From positions 1 through 64,000 of the forward strand of contig CADBXV010000001.1 in the NCBI GenBank assembly GCA_902798645.1: a stretch of 64,000 nucleotides of DNA. Reading direction: 5' to 3'. The translations under genes and the position numbers were made by a program. The number at the start of each line of letters is the position of its first letter. Within the stretch, counting starts at the first letter, position 1. Origin of the DNA: an uncultured bacterium. Its GTDB lineage: Bacteria > Cyanobacteriota > Vampirovibrionia > Gastranaerophilales > Gastranaerophilaceae. This document shows positions 52,257 through 60,086 of this stretch, piece after piece. The notes under the pieces were generated by a model that did not search any database, was not told the origin of the DNA, and saw nothing but the letters and a program-made list of their open reading frames with translations.

Positions 52257-53702
52257 ATGAACATTACCCCTAATTACAACATCAATTATTTAAGATTTAA
52301 TCAAAGAATTAGTAATCAATCCAATCAAACCGAGCCGGTTGAAATTAAGAATCCTGCATTCAAAATGAATTCCAAAACTATACAAGCCGGAGCTGTTGCT
52401 GCTGCCATTAGCGCAGCTGTCACAGGAGGGCTTGAAGCTACTAAAAATTTAAATAATAAAAAAGAAGAAAAAATTCCTACAAGAGAAGAATTTGAAACAA
52501 CATTGGATGAAAATACAAAACTTAAAAATCACAAAAAGAAATATTGGTTAAAAGCGTTTGATAAAAATCCTAAAAACACTCTTGCCTTTTATTATTTAGA
52601 AGATGACAAAGGAAATCGTTTTGTTGATGATAAAAAGTGTTACTTTGATATTGATGACATCGCAAATTCTGAAAAAGTATTTAATAATCCAGAGTTAGTC
52701 AGAGAAATTATTAACAAAGAAGATGAAAATGGTATTAAGTTATTTAGCTTTGGACAGGCGATAAAAGTAGCAGAAAATATAGCAGATTATCCTAACGGTT
52801 TTAAACTTATGATGTCTATTAAAGACAAGGATGGTGATTTCAGATTCAGAAACGTCTATAAAGATTTTGAGCATGTGAATATTTTTGAAGAAAAACCTGA
52901 ACTTGCCGTAAAATATGCCAATATGAAAAATGAAACTGGATACCCCAGATTTGATATGGAAGCAATCAATAGGCTGGTTGAATTAAACAATACATTTGAC
53001 GCAGCGGATATTGATAACGCTTTAGAGCTTAAACGTGATAACGGTGATTATTTATTTGATGATGCTCCGCAAGATGTCGCATTGGATGCATTGAAAGAAA
53101 ACCCAAAAGAATTTTTAGAATTATGTAATATCAAAGTTCCTAACAGATACAAATACATTCAACCTGACGTATATACAAGTGCAAGGACTCTGCATGCATA
53201 TAAGAATTATCCGGAAGAAACTAAAACATTATTACAAATGCCTCATCAAAATATATACAACCAAACCAGATTTGAACAGCCTGATATTAATATTGACATA
53301 TCTAAAGCTTTTAAATATGCACCAAAATCTTTCCTTGCTCTTTCAAAAATACAAGACGAAAAAGGTAATTACAGATTTAGTGCGTATGACATTCACAATT
53401 TTTTAGAAGATCTAAAAGAATTGGACAAAGAAACAATAAAAGCTATAAACGAACTGTCAAAAATTGAATACCAAAGAGACGGTGAAAGAGGAAGATGGAC
53501 AGAGCTCGACAATAACCAAATAAAAGAAGGAATTGAAGCGTATAAAAAATATCCTGAAGAAACAGAATACATAATACAACACTACCTTAGAACTACCCCT
53601 AAATACGAAGAGGAACCATACATTCCAACAATAAAACAAGTTGAACGATTCATAAATGACAGGCAAAATTTTGAATTTGGTTTGACAAAAGTTGAGTTAT
53701 AA
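52257..53702 (+). CDS. Repeat protein with N-terminal Phe-basic motif
   Basis: 481 aa, started at 52257 behind AGGAAAG. The N-terminal region contains NPAFKM (32-37), followed at once by an Ala/Gly-rich hydrophobic helix (about 43-58). The rest is about six loosely repeated units of 40-50 residues, each ending near '[D/N]-x-x-G-x-[Y/F]-x-F' (KDKDGDFRF, KNETGYPRF, KRDNGDYLF, QDEKGNYRF) with 'AFKYAPKSFLALSKI'-type helices between. Resembles a helical-repeat scaffold. Not recognised in any known family. Possibly envelope-associated. Confidence 0.68.
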   Translation: MNITPNYNINYLRFNQRISNQSNQTEPVEIKNPAFKMNSKTIQAGAVAAAISAAVTGGLEATKNLNNKKEEKIPTREEFETTLDENTKLKNHKKKYWLKAFDKNPKNTLAFYYLEDDKGNRFVDDKKCYFDIDDIANSEKVFNNPELVREIINKEDENGIKLFSFGQAIKVAENIADYPNGFKLMMSIKDKDGDFRFRNVYKDFEHVNIFEEKPELAVKYANMKNETGYPRFDMEAINRLVELNNTFDAADIDNALELKRDNGDYLFDDAPQDVALDALKENPKEFLELCNIKVPNRYKYIQPDVYTSARTLHAYKNYPEETKTLLQMPHQNIYNQTRFEQPDINIDISKAFKYAPKSFLALSKIQDEKGNYRFSAYDIHNFLEDLKELDKETIKAINELSKIEYQRDGERGRWTELDNNQIKEGIEAYKKYPEETEYIIQHYLRTTPKYEEEPYIPTIKQVERFINDRQNFEFGLTKVEL

Positions 53703-54920
53703 CTTTTTAACCATCTCTTCCAAGCAAATTTTAACATGAGCATAGTTTAGACCGCCTTGCATATAAGCTGCATAAGGCGGTCTAATCGGACCGTCAGCAG
53801 AAAGTTCAATAGTAGAACCTTCAATAAAAGTTCCGCCTGCCATAATTACCTGATCCTCATACCCCGGAATATATTCAGGAATGGGTGTTACATAACCGTT
53901 TACAGGCGAAAGCGACTGAATTGTTCTACAAAATTCCTCCAACTTTTCTTGCTCGCCAAAAATAATATTCTGTATAATATCCGTTCTTTTTTCGTCGTGT
54001 CTTGGAATTGAATTAAATCCGATATCTTCAAAAACCTTTGCGGCTAAAACTGCACCCTTAACTGCTTCCGATACAACAGAAGGTGCCATAAACAATCCTT
54101 GAAAAATAAGTCTGTGCTGATTAAACATCGCACCGCCTTCCGAGCCAATTCCCGGAGCAGTTAATCTTGTAGCAGCACGTTCAACCAATTTACATTTACC
54201 CCCTATATAACCACCTGCCTCAACAATTCCGCCCCCCGGATTTTTAATTAGTGAACCGCCGATTAAATCCGCTCCAACTTCCAACGGCTCACGTTTATCA
54301 ACAAATTCACCGTAGCAGTTATCCACAAAACAAATACAATTTGGATTTTTAGATTTAACTATCTTACAAATTCTTTCAATATCATCAATTGACAGTGATT
54401 TTCTTGTTGAATACCCTTTAGAGCGCTGAATTAACACCATCGTGACTGTTTCATCAATCATTTTTTCTAATGTTTCATAATCAACATCAGAACCGTTCAA
54501 AAGCGGAACTTCATCATACAAAACACCTTGTCCGATAAGTGAAGAACGCTTTGTTTCTTCATCACCTGCCGTTCCGATAACCTCCTGCATCGTATCATAA
54601 GGAGCACCTGCAACAGAAATTAATTTGTCGCCGTACCTTAAGTTACCAAACAAAGCGCAAGCAAGCGTATGAGTTCCGGATGCAAAATGAATTCGGACTA
54701 ATGCTTTTTCTGCCTTAAAAACCTGAGCAAAAGTTTTATCTAAGACTTCTCGCCCCAAATCATCATGCCCATATCCTGAAACGGTATAAAAATGTTCCGG
54801 CGCAACTCTATTGTCATAAAATGCCTCTAAAACTTTTCTTTGGTTATAATCCCTAACTTCATTTATATAATCAAATTCTTTTTCTAATTCTTTTTCCGCT
54901 TTTTTAAAATCGTAAAACAT
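53697..54920 (-). CDS. Methionine gamma-lyase/aluminium resistance family PLP enzyme
   Basis: A PLP fold type I enzyme. 'HFASGTHTLACALFG', 'LVDNCYGEFVD'-like 'CFVDNCYGEFVD', and the PLP lysine in 'IGGSLIKNPGGG' match the Alum_res (YnbB) family, annotated as methionine gamma-lyase-like or cystathionine lyase-like. AGGTGA lies 6 nt before the ATG at 54920. 407 aa. It is convergent with the repeat protein, overlapping 6 nt. The true substrate is not established for the family. Confidence 0.88.
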   Translation of the reverse strand: MFYDFKKAEKELEKEFDYINEVRDYNQRKVLEAFYDNRVAPEHFYTVSGYGHDDLGREVLDKTFAQVFKAEKALVRIHFASGTHTLACALFGNLRYGDKLISVAGAPYDTMQEVIGTAGDEETKRSSLIGQGVLYDEVPLLNGSDVDYETLEKMIDETVTMVLIQRSKGYSTRKSLSIDDIERICKIVKSKNPNCICFVDNCYGEFVDKREPLEVGADLIGGSLIKNPGGGIVEAGGYIGGKCKLVERAATRLTAPGIGSEGGAMFNQHRLIFQGLFMAPSVVSEAVKGAVLAAKVFEDIGFNSIPRHDEKRTDIIQNIIFGEQEKLEEFCRTIQSLSPVNGYVTPIPEYIPGYEDQVIMAGGTFIEGSTIELSADGPIRPPYAAYMQGGLNYAHVKICLEEMVKKL

Positions 54921-55120
54921 AAGTATCACCTGCAAGTTAATAACAGTCGCAACTCTCACTAATTAGAGAGAAAAAGTTCGCTAAACCATTGTAATACAAA
55001 AATTAAATTAAAACTAAAAACCTAATCAGTTTTTATATAAATAAACACCTAATACTGCCATACAGAGCAATATAAAAATTCTTCTTTAATTATTTAATAT
55101 TCATAGAAAGAGAGGATTTT

Positions 55121-55678
55121 ATGTATCGTGTGTTTGCATTATTTTTATTATTAATTTTATCCATGCCGGTTTTTGCATCAAGAACTGTTGTAACTCAAAC
55201 CCCTTTATACAATCATTATTACAATCCGCAAGCATACTACGGAGGAGATTATATACCAAACAGAAGATATCAAAGAAATACATCTGTTTTTCGTGATATT
55301 AATGACTTAGAAAGGTATGCTCTTAACAGAAATTTTACCAAAGACAGCGACCGTACTCGTCTGGAGCGTTTAGAAATGCTCGCATTCGGCGCTGTCCAGC
55401 AAGGAGATATTTATACTCGCTACGATAACGCAAGAAATGCGATTCTTTCTCGTCCGAAACAAAATTACAAAACTTCCGTTCTTAAAAATTTAAGCGACTA
55501 TTTTAGCGGTCAACTGACCGGCTTCACCCCTTCGCTGACTTCAACAACAAACCCGAATATTTATTCATCGGATTACGGTCATACTTCCGCAACCGAATAC
55601 ATAACACCTTGGGGCAGAGGATACAGAACAAACAATTATGGCATTGGCTCAGGTTCAGGAATTCATATTCTGGATTAA
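55121..55678 (+). CDS. Small secreted hypothetical protein
   Basis: A signal peptide (about 19 residues, ending PVFAS) is followed by a Tyr/Asn-rich segment and then a helical unit 'INDLERYALNRNF' ... 'RLERLEMLAFGAVQQGDIYTRYDNA', a pattern I recognise from secreted proteins of this lineage (LE..fG/RLeRLE). The C-terminus is Gly/Ser/Tyr-rich and disordered. AGAGAGGA precedes the ATG. 185 aa. Function unknown. Confidence 0.65.
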   Translation: MYRVFALFLLLILSMPVFASRTVVTQTPLYNHYYNPQAYYGGDYIPNRRYQRNTSVFRDINDLERYALNRNFTKDSDRTRLERLEMLAFGAVQQGDIYTRYDNARNAILSRPKQNYKTSVLKNLSDYFSGQLTGFTPSLTSTTNPNIYSSDYGHTSATEYITPWGRGYRTNNYGIGSGSGIHILD

Positions 55679-55784
55679 TTTGTAACAATATCTTAATATT
55701 TGTTATCAAAATAGCAATTTCTTCAAAAAAATTGTTTTCATGTATATAAGGGAAATAGGAACACTAAAAAATGGAGGACAGAAT

Positions 55785-56018
55785 ATGGCTGTCGGAGCAA
55801 GGGATTATATTGATAAATTATTGGTCAAAAAATATGCGGATGAAAAAGTTGATAACCACGAAGCAGTGGAATCAATGGTTGACCCTCAAAAAATGTTAGA
55901 AGCAATGAATGATGTTGCTGAGATTCAGAAAAATATGTTTTTGCTTTCACAAAGACTTTATGCAACTTGTTATGCAATTAATGCAAAAGCAAGATATAAA
56001 TCAAAAGAAAGCGCTTAA
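55785..56018 (+). CDS. Small helical hypothetical protein
   Basis: 77 aa from the ATG at 55785, which has GGAGG about 7 nt upstream; a longer frame from 55740 lacks support. Alpha-helical, charged, 'VDPQKMLEAMNDVAEIQKNMF'. No membrane or known domain. A terminator follows closely. Not recognised. Confidence 0.6.
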   Translation: MAVGARDYIDKLLVKKYADEKVDNHEAVESMVDPQKMLEAMNDVAEIQKNMFLLSQRLYATCYAINAKARYKSKESA

Positions 56019-56035
56019 TGGGGTAATGTAAATTG

Positions 56036-56080
56036 GCAAAAGAACCGGTTTGATATCAAGCCGGCTCTTTTTGGTTTTTT
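56036..56080 (+). terminator. Intrinsic terminator between convergent genes
   Basis: CCGGTTTGAT and ATCAAGCCGG form a 10-bp stem (one G-U) and flanking AGA/TCT can extend it; the plus strand continues with TTTTTGGTTTTTT. It may act on both convergent transcripts. Confidence 0.78.
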
Positions 56081-57155
56081 AAATACTGTCTTTAACAACC
56101 TTGTGCAATCCTTTTGGATGGTCGACGTTTCTTTTTAATTTCAACGCAACCTCTAAAGCAATCTGCTGGCATATTAGAACATTTGCAAACATCTGTTGAA
56201 TTTCATTTTCGCACTCGATATACAAATGATAGTCCGGTTTTATTCTGTCATCCGATGCACCTATTACAACAAGTTTCGGGCTGTAATCAGCCATTATCTT
56301 ATTCAAATTTGAAACCGAACGCTCAGATATTTTATCAACAGCTATATACATTAAGACTGATTTATTATTCAAAACTGCAACATGTCCGTGCATAAATTCT
56401 CCCAATATCGCTGCGCTTATATTTTTATAGGATGTTTCTTTAATCTTTAATGCAGCCTCTTTTGCAAGTGAATAAGAAATTCCGTCTGCTGTTATTATAA
56501 TATTATTTTCTTTTGCTAAAACTTTTGCCAATTTTTTTATATCATCACGTTTTGCAAGAGCTTTTTCAAGTATTATAGGCAAATGAATTAAGGATTCTTT
56601 ATAATGTTTTGTAGCCTCGCTTCCATGGACATTTTCAACCAACTTTAGAGAAATTAAAATTAAACAAAGCATTTGAGATGTGAAAGATTTTGTTGCCGCA
56701 ATCCCGTTTTCTGTTCCTGCAAAACAGGCAACTTGATAATCACACATTTTCCATATCGTTGACTGCTCATTGTTTGTTATACACAAAGTCGAAAGAGAAG
56801 TCAAAGACTTAACCTTTTCTACTGATTTAATAGTATCACTTGTTTCACCTGACTGCGTAATAAAAATATAAAGAGTATTCTCATCATGCGGAATAACACT
56901 CTTTAGTAAAAACTCACTGGAATAGATTGCTCTTGATTCTATTCCTGAAAATTTTTCAAGCAAATCAACCGCAAACCTTGCACAATGGTATGAAGAACCA
57001 CTTGCAACAAGAATTATTTTTCTTATATTTTGCGGTAAATCAAGCTTTATCTCGCCAGTTTCAGGATTAATATATTTCATTAAAATATATGGGATTATCT
57101 TCTTTTGCTCGATAATTTCCAATTCCATATTAGTTTTTTCTTTTTTCCAAAACAT
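56079..57155 (-). CDS. Double-SIS sugar-phosphate isomerase/deaminase (GlmS C-terminal-like)
   Basis: Two SIS domains: the first (about 45-175) with 'LVASGSSYHCARFAVDLL' and 'FITQSGETSDTIKSVE'; the second (about 205-340) with 'GISYSLAKEAALKIKE' and 'ILGEFMHGHVAVLN'. The C-terminal tail 'DHPKGLHKVVKDSI' matches the DxPxxLxKxV ending of GlmS. The glutaminase domain is missing, so it cannot use glutamine like GlmS. More likely a glucosamine-6-phosphate deaminase or fructosamine-phosphate deglycase type (AgaS/FrlB/NagB-II). GAGAG precedes the ATG. 358 aa. Confidence 0.85.
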   Translation of the reverse strand: MFWKKEKTNMELEIIEQKKIIPYILMKYINPETGEIKLDLPQNIRKIILVASGSSYHCARFAVDLLEKFSGIESRAIYSSEFLLKSVIPHDENTLYIFITQSGETSDTIKSVEKVKSLTSLSTLCITNNEQSTIWKMCDYQVACFAGTENGIAATKSFTSQMLCLILISLKLVENVHGSEATKHYKESLIHLPIILEKALAKRDDIKKLAKVLAKENNIIITADGISYSLAKEAALKIKETSYKNISAAILGEFMHGHVAVLNNKSVLMYIAVDKISERSVSNLNKIMADYSPKLVVIGASDDRIKPDYHLYIECENEIQQMFANVLICQQIALEVALKLKRNVDHPKGLHKVVKDSI

Positions 57156-57172
57156 ACAAACTCTCTTTTATA

Positions 57173-57485
57173 TTAATCTATTTTAAAACCTATCTTAACA
57201 GGTTTTGTTCTATCCATAAGTAAATCTATCGCCTCATATATTTTTTGTTTATCTTTTTCATTATCTTTGCAATATTGAATAAAATATTGCTCAAATTCTG
57301 TAAAACGCTTAGTTAAGTCTTTGTTTTCAAGAACAAATCTTTTGGAAATAGTTCAATATTACACTTCACTGCCTTGTTTAATTTTTTTGTCAGAACACCA
57401 TAAAGCTTCGCCAAATAACTGTCTAACATAACTTTGTATCCGCGTATTTATATATGAGATTCTGAATCTGAACTAACTCACTCAT
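57173..57485 (-). pseudogene. ORF6N (KilA-N-like) domain protein, frameshifted and internally deleted
   Basis: On the minus strand ATG 57485 begins MSELVQIQNLIYKYADTKL, then a frame change gives LDSYLAKLYGVLTKKLNKAV and KCNIELFPKDLF, the ORF6N signature (LDSDLAxLYGV, KRNxxRFPxDF). A further frame change joins FVLENKDLTKRFTEFEQYF and a C-terminus ending KPVKIGFKID, like the conserved KxxIGF end of these proteins. At least two frameshifts and a large internal deletion are present. ORF6N proteins are phage-type antirepressor/regulatory proteins. Confidence 0.82.
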
Positions 57486-57525
57486 AGGTTTATTTTACTA
57501 TATTTTCAAAATTGTGTCTATTTAG

Positions 57526-58284
57526 TTATTTTTCAAGGATAACTATCTCCGGAACATCATTAAACCGAACCCCTAAAATACTTGTTCCAAGCCCTTTTGT
57601 AACAATCATTCTGTTCTGTGTTTCCCTATAATCACCGCAAGCAAATTTGTTACCGTATTTGGATGGAACAAGAAGTGCGCCATAGAAAGGAACTCTAACC
57701 TGACCGCCATGAACATGTCCTGCCAGTATCAAATCCACATCTTGTTTAACATCATAATAAATATCCGGTGTATGCGATATCAAAATCCTCGGGAAATCCG
57801 TATTTTCAAGCGCAGATTCTGCATTCGGAATACCTGTCTGCATATCTTCTACACCTGCAATATAAATATCATCTATTTTTGTACTTGTATTATGAAGAAC
57901 TTTTATTCCGTTATCCTCCAGTGCTTTTTTTACCGCATACTTATCATACCAGCCGTCATGATTACCTAAAACAGATACTACCGGAGCTTTTATTTTTGCC
58001 AACTCTGCCGCTTGTTCCTCAATAGAAAGAGTATTTTTTCCTGTATGACCTTTTATATAATCTCCTCCGCATAACACAATATCAGGATTAATCTTATTAA
58101 TTTTTCTCACTATTCTTTTTAAACGCCATTTTTCATATTTACCTATATGTAAATCGCTTATAAAAACTATTTTTTCCCCTTTTAAAAAGTCAATTTTGTA
58201 TTGCTTAATCAAGATTAGGTTTGGCTCAATAAAAAATCCCCAAATAACTAACATAAAACATAATAAAATAATACATTTATACAT
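57526..58284 (-). CDS. Membrane-anchored metallophosphoesterase (YkuE-like)
   Basis: N-terminal hydrophobic anchor (1-20), then the calcineurin-like motifs 'VFISDLHIGKYE', 'VLCGGDYIKGH', 'VLGNHDGWYD' and 'LILAGHVHGGQVRVP'. Two-metal phosphoesterase, probably facing the periplasm; YkuE-like proteins act on nucleotide or lipid-linked substrates, but the substrate here is unknown. 252 aa. The start overlaps the end of the TPR gene by one base (TAATG), so the two are coupled. Confidence 0.88.
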   Translation of the reverse strand: MYKCIILLCFMLVIWGFFIEPNLILIKQYKIDFLKGEKIVFISDLHIGKYEKWRLKRIVRKINKINPDIVLCGGDYIKGHTGKNTLSIEEQAAELAKIKAPVVSVLGNHDGWYDKYAVKKALEDNGIKVLHNTSTKIDDIYIAGVEDMQTGIPNAESALENTDFPRILISHTPDIYYDVKQDVDLILAGHVHGGQVRVPFYGALLVPSKYGNKFACGDYRETQNRMIVTKGLGTSILGVRFNDVPEIVILEK

Positions 58285-58853
58285 TATTGATTTTCCGTTA
58301 ACTTATTATAATTATCCAAATATGTCTGAGCCATTTTATCTTTTTTAAGCTGTTTATAAACATAAGCTAAATTATAATGAAACTCGGGAACTTTTGAATT
58401 AAACATAATCGCTTTATTGAAATTTGTTTTAGCCTTATTCAAATCTCCCTGCTTCAAATTTATACAACCCATATTGTAATATATATAAGGATTTTCATTC
58501 TGAATTTTTGATGCCTTTACATAATTATTCATAGCTTCTTCATATTTACCACGCTCATAATAATAATTGCCAAGATTATAATATGCTCTGTAACATTTTT
58601 TGTCTTTTTCAATCGCCTTTTGATACATATATACAGCATCTTCCATTCTTAACGAATCTGCCATAACATTCCCTAATAAAAGCCAATCTTGCCCTGTTCT
58701 GTCTTTTTCATTTATCTGTAAGATTAAATCCATTGTCCTTACTTGATTATTATCACTATAAAAAGCAGTTGCCTGCTTAGACAACTCTGAACTGTCCGCA
58801 AAACAAACAGTATAGCTAAAAATCAATACTAATAACAAAATTGCTTTTTTCAT
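58284..58853 (-). CDS. Secreted TPR protein
   Basis: The start at 58853 gives a signal peptide (about 19 residues, ending VCFA). Three or four TPR units follow, e.g. 'YYNLGNYYYERGKYEEAMNNYVKAS' (two fragments around 85-110) and 'YNMGCINLKQGDLNKAKTNFNKA'. 189 aa. Periplasmic scaffold coupled to the metallophosphoesterase. TATAAT lies 6 nt before the ATG and no Shine-Dalgarno is present. Confidence 0.82.
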   Translation of the reverse strand: MKKAILLLVLIFSYTVCFADSSELSKQATAFYSDNNQVRTMDLILQINEKDRTGQDWLLLGNVMADSLRMEDAVYMYQKAIEKDKKCYRAYYNLGNYYYERGKYEEAMNNYVKASKIQNENPYIYYNMGCINLKQGDLNKAKTNFNKAIMFNSKVPEFHYNLAYVYKQLKKDKMAQTYLDNYNKLTENQ

Positions 58854-58859
58854 ACCAAA

Positions 58860-58865
58860 ATTATA
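58860..58865 (-). promoter_or_regulatory. -10 box 6 nt before the TPR start (leaderless type)
   Basis: On the minus strand TATAAT-N6-ATG (58853), preceded by GTG. Confidence 0.55.
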
Positions 58866-58890
58866 CACTAAAAAAATTTTTTACCACAAA

Positions 58891-58924
58891 AAAAAAGAAC
58901 TGTCCCGTTTGACAGTTCTTTTTT
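58891..58924 (-). terminator. Intrinsic terminator of the HEAT-repeat gene
   Basis: AAAAAAGAACTGTC (58891-58904), loop CCGTTT, GACAGTTCTTTTTT (58911-58924): a 14-bp stem with a T-rich tail on the minus strand, 17 nt after the gene end. It may also stop transcription from the right. Confidence 0.92.
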
Positions 58925-58940
58925 CTTATTTTTTAAATCC

Positions 58941-59795
58941 CTATACAGCAGCCGGTTTCTTTTGTTGAGTTGCACCCGGAATAGCTTGCCAATTTGCTGC
59001 CATAATTTTCTTAAATGATTTAAGAGCTGTATCTTCAAGTTCTCCAAGTTCTTCAGCTTCCATAATCAATTCTCTTAAAGGAAGTAATGCCCTTTGATCA
59101 CGAAGAACACCTAAAGCAGCAGCTGCTCCTGCTCTAACCAAATCATTTTCCGAACGGTTTTTCATAACATCAATTAATGCAGGAACTGCTTTTGTATCAT
59201 TTAATTTGCCCAAAGATGTTACTGCATAAATTCTGACATTAACCCATTCGTCATATAACATGTTAATAATCTTATCAACACATTTTTTATTTCCGATTTC
59301 ACCCAATGCTCTTGTTGCATCACATCTTACATTAACTTTTTCGTGATCTAAAGATTTCATCAAAGCATCAGTTGCAACAACACCGATTTCAATAAGAGCA
59401 TCAGTTGCTGTAATACAAACTTGTGAATTCTCATCGTTTAAAGCTTCAACAAGCGGTTCAACAACAATCTTACCGCCCAATCTGCCTAATGCACGAGCAG
59501 CACGAACTCTTACATCTACGTTTCTGTCTTCACGCAATGATTCGATTAAGTGTTCAGTTGCTTTTGAATCGCCCAACTCGCCCAATGCACGAGCAGCGTA
59601 TAAACGAACAGAACCGTTTTTGTCATTCTTCAAAACATTAATTAACGGTTCAACAGCTTTTGAGTCACCCATTTCGCCAAGAATGCGAGCAGCATTATAA
59701 CGAACTTTCTCTGAACTTGAACCCATAAGGTCATTAATTAGTTCTTGAAAAGTTTTCTTTACTTGTTTCTTCTTGCTGTTTACTGTAATTGTCAT
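58941..59795 (-). CDS. HEAT-repeat protein (PBS-lyase-like repeats)
   Basis: About seven 31-residue HEAT units, e.g. 'NAARILGEMGDSKAVEPLIN', 'YAARALGELGDSKATEHLIE', 'RAARALGRLGGKIVVEPLVE'. The sequence is of the phycocyanobilin-lyase-like type common in cyanobacteria, but is used here as a general protein-interaction scaffold; no phycobiliprotein genes are seen. The start at 59795 is fixed by GGAGG 8 nt upstream. 284 aa with a short basic N-terminus and a Pro/Lys tail. Codon use is noticeably richer in GC, suggesting high expression. Confidence 0.88.
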   Translation of the reverse strand: MTITVNSKKKQVKKTFQELINDLMGSSSEKVRYNAARILGEMGDSKAVEPLINVLKNDKNGSVRLYAARALGELGDSKATEHLIESLREDRNVDVRVRAARALGRLGGKIVVEPLVEALNDENSQVCITATDALIEIGVVATDALMKSLDHEKVNVRCDATRALGEIGNKKCVDKIINMLYDEWVNVRIYAVTSLGKLNDTKAVPALIDVMKNRSENDLVRAGAAAALGVLRDQRALLPLRELIMEAEELGELEDTALKSFKKIMAANWQAIPGATQQKKPAAV

Positions 59796-60086
59796 ACACT
59801 TTACCTCCAAATGTAAACATGGTTATCTAACTTCTACACAGTTATATAAAGTATTATTGTTTTTAAAAATTGCTTTATTTTTCGGATTTGTTAAGTTTTT
59901 GTTACATACCTGTTGAATTAGGGTATTTTTTACACTTAATCTTTGCTTTATTAATATATCATATTTTTACATTTTTGTGTCTGGTCTTCTATATATTTTT
60001 ACAAAAGTTAATTATTTTTTGAATTGTGATTTATCTATAATTTAATTATACTCTGAAATTTCCAGATTTACAAATTTTAATATTTA
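59796..60086. other. AT-rich intergenic region
   Basis: No ORF, RNA or repeat recognised. It must hold the HEAT gene promoter and the histidine kinase terminator, but neither is distinct. Confidence 0.4.

Noticed and set aside
57156-57525. Treating the 57.2-57.5 kb gap as empty
   Set aside because: Reading three minus-strand frames together reveals an ORF6N pseudogene.
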